Origin: Bacillota bacterium
Lineage (GTDB): Bacteria > Bacillota > Clostridia > Acetivibrionales > DTU013
Reading direction: 5' to 3'
DNA length: 64,000 bases
Assembly (NCBI GenBank): GCA_023426125.1
Contig: JAFABI010000049.1
Coordinates: forward strand, 62,001 to 126,000
The notes beneath the pieces were generated by a model. It was not told the origin of the DNA, made no database searches, and was given only the letters and a program-made list of their open reading frames with translations. Each line of letters opens with the position of its first letter. The first letter of the stretch is position 1. Made by a program: the position numbers and the translations under genes. Shown here piece by piece: positions 26,935 through 35,016 of the stretch.

Positions 26935-27999
26935 ATGGACAAAATTCTCATTGTCGATGACGTTGCGGTGAATCGGAGGATCTTACTGGAAATCCTGAAG
27001 GAAGACTATGAAATTATCGAAGCGGAGGACGGCGCCCAGGCGCTGGCAATGGCTTATGACCATGCCGAAAGCCTTGCGCTTGTCCTGCTGGATATCGTAA
27101 TGCCGGGACCGGACGGCTACGAAGTACTCCGGCAAATGAAAGCAAGCCGTGCGACACGCCACATACCCGTGATCCTCATAAGCTCCCTTGATTCGGAAAA
27201 CAGCGAAAGCCGCGGCCTTGCCATGGGAGCCATCGACTATATTACGAAACCCTTCAACACCGGGATCGTAAAGCAGCGCGTAGGCAATCATGTCGCTCTC
27301 AAGCGGTATCAGGACAGGCTGCAGGAAATGGCCGGCGTACAGGCAAAAAAGATTCTGCACATGCGTGAATCGGTATTTGACGCGGTAGCCTCCATCGTTG
27401 AATGCCGCAACCTCGAATCGGGCAAGCATGTAAGACGTATCCGCCTTTATTGCGAAGCCCAGCTGGAATACCTGCTCACGCATCACATGTATCCCAACCT
27501 TCTGGACAGAACCGCCGCAGAGATGATCGCGCGGGCCTCCACACTGCACGATATCGGAAAGGTAGGCATCCCCGACCGCATTCTCACCAAACCCGGACGG
27601 CTTACGCCCGAGGAATATGAAATCATGAAAACCCATTCGGCCATCGGCAGCAATTTCATCGACTCCCTTACGGATACCGTGGATGAGGACTACATCCTTT
27701 ATGCGCGCCAGATATGCCGCCATCATCATGAACGCTGGGACGGGAAGGGCTACCCGGATGGCCTTGCCCGCGGGGAGATACCCCTTGCGGCGCGAATAGC
27801 GGCCATTGCCGATGTTTACGATGCACTGGTCAGCCGGAGGGTATACAAACCGCCCTATCCCCGCAGAGAGGCGGCTTTAATCCTGCTGGAGGGAAAAGGA
27901 ACGCAGTTTGATCCGGACCTCATCGATGTTTTTTCAAAAATTATCGATGATTTTGAACAAATTGCAGCCGCAAACCGTGACGACGCGGCAAGGCCCTGA
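26935..27999 (+). CDS. Response regulator with HD-GYP c-di-GMP phosphodiesterase
   Basis: A 354-residue protein started at ATG 26935 (GGAGG nine bases upstream). REC domain with LLDIVMPGPDGY (phospho-Asp ~51) is followed by an HD-GYP domain: HDIGK near 204 and HHERWDGKGYP near 260-270, the complete catalytic signature for c-di-GMP hydrolysis. It belongs to a phosphorelay cassette with the HPt protein and the hybrid kinase downstream. Histidine-kinase control of c-di-GMP level is the likely output. Confidence 0.93.
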   Translation: MDKILIVDDVAVNRRILLEILKEDYEIIEAEDGAQALAMAYDHAESLALVLLDIVMPGPDGYEVLRQMKASRATRHIPVILISSLDSENSESRGLAMGAIDYITKPFNTGIVKQRVGNHVALKRYQDRLQEMAGVQAKKILHMRESVFDAVASIVECRNLESGKHVRRIRLYCEAQLEYLLTHHMYPNLLDRTAAEMIARASTLHDIGKVGIPDRILTKPGRLTPEEYEIMKTHSAIGSNFIDSLTDTVDEDYILYARQICRHHHERWDGKGYPDGLARGEIPLAARIAAIADVYDALVSRRVYKPPYPRREAALILLEGKGTQFDPDLIDVFSKIIDDFEQIAAANRDDAARP

Positions 28000-28033
28000 C
28001 TGGAAACAGTATCTGGAGGAGGAATGCGCACAG

Positions 28034-28423
28034 ATGGAAAATTCGGCGTTTGACAGGCTGGTGGCGGTATTCGGAGCCCGTGAAGACGTAAAATACAGGG
28101 AAGGGGTGGGACGTGTTTCCGGCAACGCTTCCCTGTACATAAAACTGTTGAATATGTTTTTCGAGGAAGAAGGCATAAAGCAGATTACCCGGGCGCTTTC
28201 AGACGGCGACGGCCTTCTGGCGCGGCAGCGGGCGCACCGCTTCAAGGGGACTGCGGCCAACCTCGGACTTGCAGGCCTGGAAAAGCTGGCCGCTGCCATT
28301 GAAAAAAGCGCTGCGGAGGATCCGGGGCAGGCACAAGACCTGGCGAGGCAGCTGCAGGAGAATTGGAGCGCGCTCTATTCCCTGGTGCGGACGCTGCGGC
28401 AAAACAGGGAGGGCATGAGATGA
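28034..28423 (+). CDS. Histidine phosphotransfer (HPt) domain protein
   Basis: A 129-residue helical protein. The HPt motif is ARQRAHRFKGTAANLG near 58-72, with the phospho-His in RAHRFKG. The ATG at 28034 follows GGAGGAGG by ~11 bases and is preferred. An earlier GTG at 27977 would overlap the HD-GYP stop. The gene lies between the HD-GYP regulator and the hybrid kinase, overlapping the kinase start by 4 bp. It should relay phosphate from the hybrid kinase's receiver to the HD-GYP regulator. Confidence 0.88.
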   Translation: MENSAFDRLVAVFGAREDVKYREGVGRVSGNASLYIKLLNMFFEEEGIKQITRALSDGDGLLARQRAHRFKGTAANLGLAGLEKLAAAIEKSAAEDPGQAQDLARQLQENWSALYSLVRTLRQNREGMR

Positions 28424-30681
28424 AAAAACAAAAAGAATCCGGGTGGCCAATTCCCGGCAAGCCCTTGCATCCTTTTGCCGAGGCTGCGAAGATTGCGGCT
28501 GTTTATCTGGTAGTCGGGTTTTTATGGATCACCCTTTCGGATATGCTGATTGCCAGGATCTTTCCCGACATGGCTTCTTATCTCACGGTTGAGACTTACA
28601 AGGGCTGGTTCTATGTGGTTGTAACTGCAGTGCTGCTGCTTTTGCTGGTCAGGAGCCTGGTCAGCCGACTCAAGCATCAGCAGGAGCACTGCAGCGAACT
28701 GGCGGAGCAGCGCACCGCCGGGATGTATGAACAAGAGCTTTTCCGTTCACGCCAGCTCTTCAAGGAATTGATTGATCACGCGCCCATCGGGATATACTGG
28801 AAGGACCTGGACGGCAGGTATCTGGGCTGCAACAAGGCAATGGCCAATAGCCTCAAGGCAGTACCTGAAGATATTGTGGGAAAGACCAACCGAATATTCA
28901 TGGATGAAGAGCAGGCCCGGCAGAATACCGAACTCGACCGGCAGGTCCTTGCGTCGGGGACTGCCCATAAAAACCTCCAACAGATGCTCATTACCCGGCA
29001 GGGAGAAAGGCGTTTTTTCAATATAAACAAGGTGCCTTTGCACAATGAAGCGGGGGAGGTTTACGCACTGCTGGGCGTATTGGAGGACATCACCGAACAG
29101 AAGCGCCGGGAGTTTGACCTGGTACAGGCCCAGAAGGATGCAAGCGCCGCCAGCAAGGCCAAAAGCGAGTTCCTTTCCCGCATGAGCCACGAGATCCGCA
29201 CACCTCTCAATTCCATCATAGGTCTGACCCACATCGCGCTGGAAGCGGTTAGCCTGGAAAAGATCAAAGAGCTTTTGCAGAAGATGGATGCCTCCTCCCG
29301 TCATTTGCTGCTGATCATCAACGATATTCTTGACATTTCCCGCATCGAAGCAGGGAAAATGTCCGTCTCCAGTGTCGTCTTCGATATGACGGCCGCGGTG
29401 GAGGAAACCGTAGGAATCATTCTGCAGCGCACCCAGGAGAAAAAACAGCATATGGACCTTTTCATCGATCAGGAGCTTCCGCGGTTTTTCAAGGGCGATC
29501 CCGTAAGGTTCAGGCAGGTATTGATGAATCTGTTGAGCAACGCTGTCAAATTCACGCCGGAACAGGGAACCATTGCGGTGCGCGTCAGCATGTTGCGGAA
29601 AATTGACAGGGAGGTCTTGCTTCGGTTTGAGGTGGAGGACAACGGGATCGGAATCCGCGCAAACCAACTGGAACTGATTTTCAATCCCTTCGAGCAGGCA
29701 GACGGCACTTCGACACGGGAATATGAGGGGACAGGACTGGGACTGTCCATTTCAAAAAGCATTGTGGAGCTTATGGGCGGAGAGATCAGCGTCACAAGCA
29801 CCGAAGGAAAAGGCAGCGTATTTGCATTTACGCTCCCACTGGAGCTTTGCGAGGAAGGACCGCCGACCCTTGACGTCGCCTTTGAGGATCTGCGGATGCT
29901 TGTGGTGGACGACGAGCCGGAAACCTGCAGTTACATGGAAGCAATGCTCAGGCGCTTCCATGTGGAGGTAATGGCCGTACAATCGGGAGAAGAGGCGGTT
30001 GCATGCGCTGTGGAAGCAAAACAGGCCGGAAGGGAGTTCCATGTCGTGTTTATTGACTGGAACATGCCCGGTATGAACGGTGTGGAAACGGCGCAGGCTA
30101 TACGGAAAATAGGCTGCAATCCCATTGTAATCATGTTTTCCATGTGCGATTACGCCGAGATCGAGCCGCAAGCGAGGGCGGCCGGGATATCCATCTTCCT
30201 GCCGAAGCCTATTTTCCCCTCCAACCTGCTCAATACGCTTTATCAGATCACCGGAGGGCCTCAGCGCCGCCCGGAGCAGGATCCAGGCATAACGGAGGAT
30301 ATTTTTGCAGGCAAGCGTATTCTTGTGGCGGAGGATGTAATGATCAACCACTATATCCTCAGCGAGATGCTGGCGAAAACGGGAGTGGTCCTCATCCCGG
30401 TCACCGACGGTCAGCAGGCCTTCGATGCCGTTTGCACACCGGAAGCGGCTTTCGACGCTGTTCTTATGGATGTGCAGATGCCCCTGATGGACGGCCTGGA
30501 TGCTACGCGCAGAATCCGGTCGCGCCCTGGGGGAAAACAGCTTCCGATCATCGCCATGACCGCCAACGTCTTTAAAGAGGATATCGACAAAGCTTTGCTT
30601 GCAGGCATGGATGACCATCTTGGCAAACCGATAAACCGGGAGGACCTGATTGAAAAATTGCGCAAGGCAATGAAGCTTTGA
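28420..30681 (+). CDS. Hybrid sensor histidine kinase with PAS and two receiver domains
   Basis: A 753-residue kinase from ATG 28420, overlapping the HPt stop. Two membrane segments (~22-43 and ~62-82) flank a small loop. Next come a PAS domain (~105-225), HisKA with MSHEIRTPLNS, an HATPase with NLLSNAVKFTP, and two receiver domains: REC1 (~490-610, VVFIDWNMPGMNG) and REC2 (~625-745, AVLMDVQMPLMDG). Both receivers keep the phospho-Asp. It completes the phosphorelay cassette with the HPt and HD-GYP genes. Confidence 0.94.
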   Translation: MKKQKESGWPIPGKPLHPFAEAAKIAAVYLVVGFLWITLSDMLIARIFPDMASYLTVETYKGWFYVVVTAVLLLLLVRSLVSRLKHQQEHCSELAEQRTAGMYEQELFRSRQLFKELIDHAPIGIYWKDLDGRYLGCNKAMANSLKAVPEDIVGKTNRIFMDEEQARQNTELDRQVLASGTAHKNLQQMLITRQGERRFFNINKVPLHNEAGEVYALLGVLEDITEQKRREFDLVQAQKDASAASKAKSEFLSRMSHEIRTPLNSIIGLTHIALEAVSLEKIKELLQKMDASSRHLLLIINDILDISRIEAGKMSVSSVVFDMTAAVEETVGIILQRTQEKKQHMDLFIDQELPRFFKGDPVRFRQVLMNLLSNAVKFTPEQGTIAVRVSMLRKIDREVLLRFEVEDNGIGIRANQLELIFNPFEQADGTSTREYEGTGLGLSISKSIVELMGGEISVTSTEGKGSVFAFTLPLELCEEGPPTLDVAFEDLRMLVVDDEPETCSYMEAMLRRFHVEVMAVQSGEEAVACAVEAKQAGREFHVVFIDWNMPGMNGVETAQAIRKIGCNPIVIMFSMCDYAEIEPQARAAGISIFLPKPIFPSNLLNTLYQITGGPQRRPEQDPGITEDIFAGKRILVAEDVMINHYILSEMLAKTGVVLIPVTDGQQAFDAVCTPEAAFDAVLMDVQMPLMDGLDATRRIRSRPGGKQLPIIAMTANVFKEDIDKALLAGMDDHLGKPINREDLIEKLRKAMKL

Positions 30682-30757
30682 CGCCATTTATTCTTTAATT
30701 TATTAGAAGAAGGCTCAAAAATGTTCTTGTAAAGAAGAAATTTTCTCCTTCAAGATA

Positions 30758-30787
30758 TTGACAACAACTTTTATATTGATTTATAAT
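30758..30787 (+). promoter_or_regulatory. Promoter of the type III toxin-antitoxin locus
   Basis: TTGACA (30758-30763), an 18 bp spacer and TATAAT (30782-30787). Transcription would begin near 30794, just at the antitoxin repeat unit. Confidence 0.75.
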
Positions 30788-30796
30788 TAAGATATC

Positions 30797-30826
30797 AGGA
30801 GAGGTTCTACCAATAAGTGAACATTC
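30797..30826 (+). ncRNA. ToxI/antiQ-like RNA antitoxin, single repeat unit
   Basis: AGGAGAGGTTCTACCAATAA followed by GTGAACATTC. It resembles, block by block, the 36-nt unit of the Pectobacterium ToxI antitoxin as I remember it (AGG...CTACC...TAAGTG...ATTC). It sits in the classic order promoter - antitoxin - terminator - toxN. Only one unit is present, where most loci have several. No second copy is visible within 130 bp. Confidence 0.7.
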
Positions 30827-30859
30827 AAAAAGTGGTTTTCAAAAACCACTTTTTGTTTT
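30827..30859 (+). terminator. Terminator between antitoxin RNA and toxN
   Basis: AAAAAGTGGTTTT pairs with AAAAACCACTTTTT across a one-base loop, then GTTTT. In type III systems a partial terminator here sets the antitoxin-to-toxin ratio. Confidence 0.85.
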
Positions 30860-30874
30860 AGGTTGAGGGATATA

Positions 30875-31429
30875 ATGGAAATATATACTTTGAGTACTGC
30901 CTATGCTAAATACCTACAAAAATTTGACAAAAACATTCTCAACAATGAGGATAAAGATGGTGGGATAAGGAAGTATGTTGGTATAGTTTATAATATTAGT
31001 TCATTTAACTATTTTGTTCCTTTAAGTTCTCCAAAAAGGTAAAACAGTTATTAGAAGAAGTATTGTTCCTATACATAGAATTGTTATTAGGCAAGGAAAT
31101 AGTGAAAATTTTTAGGGAAATTAAGATTTTCTAATATGATACCAGTTCCAGATAGTGAGTTAACACTTTTAGACATAGACAGCCTTACAGACTTAAAGTA
31201 TAAAAATATGTTAAATACTCAGGTCATATACATAAGAAAAAATACTACAACCTTACAGGAAGACCACGCAGAAGTTATCTATAATCAGAAAACAAAAAAT
31301 TATCCCAATATTGGTTATTTGAATAGTACTGCTGATTTCAAATTATTGGAGCAAAAAATGCTTGAATATGTAGCTGCTAAAGAAATAGTTGAAGGTAAAG
31401 AACAAGCTTCTGCCCATAAACAGGAATAA
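30875..31429 (+). pseudogene. toxN: ToxN/AbiQ-family endoribonuclease, frame broken twice
   Basis: The ATG at 30875 (GAGGGATATA upstream) opens MEIYTLSTAYAKYLQKFD..., with KYVGIVYNISSFNYFVPLSSPK, a ToxN/AbiQ N-terminus, and stops at 31040. The next frame continues as GKTVIRRSIVPIHRIVIRQG to about 31108. A third stretch supplies LGKLRFSNMIPVPDSELTLL and runs to the stop at 31429. One extra A in an A5 run near 31033-31037 and one missing T in a T5 run near 31104-31109 would explain both shifts. Together they restore the frame. Real degeneration or sequencing error in homopolymers is possible. If intact, the toxin would be ~184 residues. Confidence 0.85.
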
Positions 31430-31435
31430 TGTACA

Positions 31436-31468
31436 TAAAAGGAGTGTCAAAAATAGCACTCTTTTTTA
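31436..31468 (+). terminator. Terminator after toxN
   Basis: GAGTG (31442-31446) and CACTC (31457-31461) form a short stem flanked by an A-run and a T-run (CTTTTTT). Confidence 0.75.
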
Positions 31469-31579
31469 TATTCAATAGGCTGTAATATCTTTCTAAATGC
31501 CTTCCTCCATTTGTCACCCTTTTTTCACCCTGGGTGTAGCATCTCAAAATAGGTAAAAGTCTTCTTACTAAATATAGGC

Positions 31580-31648
31580 TGAAACTCCGCTGAGGTAAGG
31601 GAAATTTGTCTGCAACCGACAAATTTCCTTTGAATTAGGTCGTTATAA
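31580..31648. repeat. 69-bp dispersed repeat, copy A
   Basis: About 85-90% identical to 45001-45068. Both contain a perfect hairpin GGAAATTTGT...ACAAATTTCC and a conserved tail CCTTTGAATTAGGT(C/T)GTTATAA. This copy overlaps the stop of the Spo0E-like gene. Confidence 0.8.
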
Positions 31649-31804
31649 CTGATGTTTTTCATAAAACTGTACAATCAGGGTATCAAGCTGTTTGCTGATT
31701 TCATACAGCTGCTCATAATTTGAAAAATCATCTTCCTCTAACATTTTATTTAAAACTGCTTGCAATTTAAGTATTTCATCCTTCATAGCCTGTTTATCGC
31801 ACAT
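31643..31804 (-). CDS. Spo0E-like aspartyl-phosphate phosphatase (small)
   Basis: A 53-residue protein with AAGGAAG eight bases before the ATG. The sequence has two short helices and the Spo0E signature SKQLDTLI near 37-44 (usual form SQELDxLI). Such proteins remove phosphate from Spo0A~P and delay sporulation. The gene lies on the minus strand, divergent from the XRE regulator at 32042, and a very similar pairing recurs at 46391-46855. Confidence 0.75.
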   Translation of the reverse strand: MCDKQAMKDEILKLQAVLNKMLEEDDFSNYEQLYEISKQLDTLIVQFYEKHQL

Positions 31805-31806
31805 TA

Positions 31807-31905
31807 CTAACAACTTCCTTTTTTCTTATCTTGAATAGGATTGTAAATGGCTACTGCAACAAAGTCAAAATCAACATTTTCCCTCCAATCTGACATGTTT
31901 TTCAT
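31807..31905 (-). CDS. Possible 32-residue ORF upstream of the Spo0E-like gene
   Basis: ATG at 31905 runs to TAG at 31807-31809, two bases before the Spo0E-like start, with no good RBS. The product (MKNMSDWRENVDFDFVAVAI...) is not recognised. The overlap-like spacing suggests a leader or a small coupled gene, but chance is possible. Confidence 0.3.
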   Translation of the reverse strand: MKNMSDWRENVDFDFVAVAIYNPIQDKKKGSC

Positions 31906-32041
31906 AAATACATGACTAGTATAGGTAGATCTTACTAATGCGTCGAGTGTTAAAACACTGTAAAGATCATCTAAGTGGTTTTAACACCTTGATAGATTTC
32001 ACCTCAACATATATTTTCTATAGTATAGGTAGGTGAAATAT

Positions 32042-32389
32042 ATGGGCGACATTGCAAAAGTTGTTGGTGACAGGATAAGAATATATAGAACAGAAAAGGG
32101 TTTAAGCCAGGAAGAATTGGCACATAGAGCAGACATTGATGCTTCCCATTTTGGAAAAATGGAGAGGGGTGAAGTAAACCCTTCCTTGAGCAGTCTGGAA
32201 AAAATAATCAGTGTCCTGGGAATTACCTTAGAGGATTTGTTTAGGGATATACAACCCTCAACTGGAAGCAAGGACAATACAACTCTTTCACTCTTAATAA
32301 ACAAACTCAATACTTTAACTGTAAAAGAGCAAAAATTGGTATTAACCCTTCTTGATATACTATTCAAGTTAATGAAACATAAAGCCTGA
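32042..32389 (+). CDS. XRE-family HTH regulator (paralogue 1)
   Basis: A 115-residue protein with start at ATG 32042, where AGGTG sits six bases upstream; the frame also opens at GTG 32033. The N-terminal ~60 residues are an HTH_3 domain (KGLSQEELAHRADIDASHFG). The C-terminal part is a helical tail conserved with the paralogue at 32642. It could repress nearby sporulation- or TA-linked genes. A terminator overlaps its 3' end. Confidence 0.87.
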   Translation: MGDIAKVVGDRIRIYRTEKGLSQEELAHRADIDASHFGKMERGEVNPSLSSLEKIISVLGITLEDLFRDIQPSTGSKDNTTLSLLINKLNTLTVKEQKLVLTLLDILFKLMKHKA

Positions 32390-32412
32390 TAGGGAAAAAC
32401 CTGTTGGGCTTT
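32381..32412 (+). terminator. Terminator of XRE paralogue 1
   Basis: AAAGCC (32381-32386) with GGGCTTT (32406-32412) and a small internal GATAGG/CCTGTT stem, followed by ATTTATG. It overlaps the stop codon. Confidence 0.6.
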
Positions 32413-32641
32413 ATTTATGGAAAACATCAACAATTTCCCCATTTCTATTCTTTTTTAGTTAGCACCAAAAACTTACAAATAAATCTCTCCCATAATGGCA
32501 AAATTTTCATGTATATGTATTAGTATAGAAAAAATTTGTATCTGTGTCAACCTCTCCGGTGCATAATCTTAAAATATATACTCTAAAAAATCTTGCCGGA
32601 TTTACCATCTGCAGATAACTTGTCTATTAGTAGGGGGTAAT

Positions 32642-32992
32642 ATGGTGACTGATATATCAAAAATTGTTGGAGACAGAATAAGATGTTTGAGGACTGAGAA
32701 AGGTTATAGTCAAGAAGAGCTTGCTCATAGAGCAGGGGTAAGCACTTCTCATATAGGAAAGCTGGAAAGAGGGGAAAAAAATCCTTCATTGAGTAGTATA
32801 GAGAAAGTAATAAATGCTTTAGGGGTTACTTTTGAAGATTTATTCAAATATATACAACCATCCTTTGGGGATACTGATAGTACAACACTTTCCCTTTTAA
32901 TGAACAGGCTTGCTACATTGAGTGTAGATGAACAAAAGCTGATGCTAGAACATATTGACAGCCTATTCAAATTGATGAAGCACAAAGCCTGA
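32642..32992 (+). CDS. XRE-family HTH regulator (paralogue 2)
   Basis: A 116-residue paralogue of the protein at 32042 with closely similar HTH (KGYSQEELAHRAGVSTSHIG) and tail. GGGGG sits before the ATG. About 250 bp separate the two genes. They also share a similar hairpin at their 3' ends, so the duplication included the terminator. Confidence 0.88.
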   Translation: MVTDISKIVGDRIRCLRTEKGYSQEELAHRAGVSTSHIGKLERGEKNPSLSSIEKVINALGVTFEDLFKYIQPSFGDTDSTTLSLLMNRLATLSVDEQKLMLEHIDSLFKLMKHKA

Positions 32993-33018
32993 TAGGTTTT
33001 TACCTACCAGGCTTATTT
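32985..33018 (+). terminator. Terminator of XRE paralogue 2
   Basis: AAGCCTGATAGGT (32985-32997) pairs with ACCTACCAGGCTT (33002-33014), then ATTTA. It overlaps the gene's last codons. Confidence 0.7.
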
Positions 33019-33019
33019 A

Positions 33020-33121
33020 GGAGCACCGGAAATATTACTTCCGATTCTTTTCTTGGGAATGGAGCGCCAAGCGTAGTTCCCAGGAAAAGATTATCGGAAG
33101 TTATATTTTCGCCAGTGCTTA
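33020..33121. repeat. MITE-like hairpin element, copy A
   Basis: A 102-bp imperfect inverted repeat: GGAGCACCGGAAATATTACTTCCG...CGGAAGTTATATTTTCGCCAGTGCTT, with an inner stem TCTTTTCTTGGGAA/TTCCCAGGAAAAGA. It has no ORF. A related element lies at 41610-41707 with matching ends and a matching centre GTAG. The remaining part of 32993-33361 shows nothing else. Confidence 0.7.
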
Positions 33122-33361
33122 ATTTTGCTTTAAGTCCTCCTGGTCATACATAAAACTTATCTATAGTTTAATACTCCTTAAATTCAATCATAGAGCCTTT
33201 CCGGAGCATTCCTGAAGGACAATGATTAATTGCAAATTATGCAAGGCAAAAGCCTTTCTTTGCATATTACTGTAGGCTTCCAGAGAATGTACTAAACAAA
33301 ATATCTCACAAAAGCCAATGAGAATATGTTACTGACAGCATTTCAATCGGAAACCCGACAC

Positions 33362-34639
33362 CTAAGAGGTGGCGGACTGCTGGCATTCTTCAAAGCACTC
33401 GTCAAATACTTTGCTCAAAGCATATTTGGAAGGAGCTTCATCCCGGCGGGTTATCCACTTTCCGCAAGTAAAGTCGGGGAAGGGCACCGGCATGCTGCCC
33501 AGGGCGATGGAGTCCTCCGACAGGCAGGTAATCGCCATCCAGGTGGCGGTATCATAGACGTCAATCGGTGGGGGAGTATTGTTTTTGACGCTTTCAAAAA
33601 ACGCCTGGAGCACAAGGAAATCCATGCCGCCGTGGCCACCCTTGACACCGGCGTTCCGATACTCCTTCCACAATGGGTGTTCATACTTTTCCATATACTT
33701 TTCCAGAGGCTCCCAGGATGCATCAAGATTGCTCCAATCTTCGGCGGGAGATATGCCGTCAATATGAATCGCCTTTTTGTCCTCCATCCAGATTGCCTTT
33801 GTTCCCTGAACCTTGCCGCCTCTTGAGTATACTCTGGGCAGTGTGGTGTCATGAGTCAGCAGCACGGTTTCTCCATGGGCGCACTTTATCATGGTGGTAA
33901 CGACATCGCCCTGGGTAAAGTCCAGCTTTGCATGGTCATGGCCGGCACCCTTTTTATCAACAATCCATTGGTGCAGGCCCCTTGCTTTTGACGCCATGGA
34001 GGTCAAAGTGACAAAACGGTTTCCCCGGTTAATGTCCAGGTATTTTGCAATTGGGCCGGCCTCATGGGTCGGGTATATTTCACCATTCCGGTGCAGGTAA
34101 TTGCCGAAGCGGTAATGGCGGTTTTCAAGGCCCATTGCCACCTCGCTGCGCAAATCGTGATGGTATCCTCCCTGGCAATGCACCAGTTCTCCGAAAACAC
34201 CCTGCTTCACCATATTTAAAATGGCCATTTCTTCTTTTCCATAACAGCAGTTTTCCAGCATCATGCAGCTGACGCCGGTTTCCTCGCTTACGTTTACCAG
34301 TTCCCAGCATTCATGCAGCGTATAGGCGCCACCGACTTCTATCCCCACCGGCTTGCCGGCTTTCATGGAAGCTAAGGCAATCTCCCTGTGGGACGACCAC
34401 GAGGAAGGAGTAATGACACAATCCACATCGCTCCTTTTTACCACCTCCCGGTAGTCGCCACAGGAGGCAGGCTTGTATCCGCATTTCCCCAATACCAGGT
34501 TTGCGGCTTCCTCCATCCTATCCTCATATAAATCACATACGACGGTGATTTTTACATCCTCCATATCACAAATACAATCCATCAGACCCTGGCCTCGGCC
34601 GCTGACGCCGATTACTGCCACATTTACCTTCTTATTCAT
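33362..34639 (-). CDS. GH109-like Gfo/Idh/MocA-family glycosidase/oxidoreductase
   Basis: A 425-residue NAD-binding protein with GGGAGG before the ATG. Rossmann motif GVSGRGQG near 8-15, and the segments ECWELVNVSEETGVSCMMLENCCYG near 108-132 and HRNGEIYPTHEAGPIAKYLDI near 190 resemble the GH109 family of NAD-dependent alpha-N-acetylgalactosaminidases. The usual Gfo EKP motif is not clear, which also fits GH109. Substrate is inferred only. It lies on the minus strand near a carbohydrate cluster with two other Gfo/Idh genes. Confidence 0.78.
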   Translation of the reverse strand: MNKKVNVAVIGVSGRGQGLMDCICDMEDVKITVVCDLYEDRMEEAANLVLGKCGYKPASCGDYREVVKRSDVDCVITPSSWSSHREIALASMKAGKPVGIEVGGAYTLHECWELVNVSEETGVSCMMLENCCYGKEEMAILNMVKQGVFGELVHCQGGYHHDLRSEVAMGLENRHYRFGNYLHRNGEIYPTHEAGPIAKYLDINRGNRFVTLTSMASKARGLHQWIVDKKGAGHDHAKLDFTQGDVVTTMIKCAHGETVLLTHDTTLPRVYSRGGKVQGTKAIWMEDKKAIHIDGISPAEDWSNLDASWEPLEKYMEKYEHPLWKEYRNAGVKGGHGGMDFLVLQAFFESVKNNTPPPIDVYDTATWMAITCLSEDSIALGSMPVPFPDFTCGKWITRRDEAPSKYALSKVFDECFEECQQSATS

Positions 34640-35016
34640 TGCAACCTCCCGGTTTTATATTTTTACCTGTAATCTTTTGCGAATCGGTATTGTGTCCGGC
34701 CTTTACCTGCAAAGACCGGAATCCTTGTTTTTCATAACCTGGAAGCACTCATGCCGACGCTGCAAAATTTTTATGGCAAAAGTGTTCCGCGAAGGATGCA
34801 TATTGCGCGTCCGCATACGGTTGAAAGGCCAATGACCGCCCCTTCATAGATTGGATTCACGTAAATTTCCATGCCATAATTTTGCCGCAGCGCCGCCAAT
34901 GCTTGCTACACTTTAATTATAGTGATAATATAGACTATGTACATGAAGAATATGGCTGTTTACCTGTAAATTTTTGCTGTTGTCCCATTTTGAGTGCAGG
35001 GAAGGTTGAAAAATGC
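34640..35016. other. Intergenic region between GH109-like gene and AraC regulator
   Basis: The 377 bp hold a divergent control region. A partial REP-like core (ATTGCGCGTCCGCAT) is near 34802-34816, and an AT-rich -10-like segment (GATAATATAG) lies near 34922-34931. No gene is supported. Confidence 0.5.

Noticed and set aside
30781..30826. Purine riboswitch
   Set aside because: TTCTACC with a TATAAT-like start recalls a purine aptamer, but the conserved P3/J3-1 parts are absent, and the ToxI-like unit, terminator and toxN give a better explanation.
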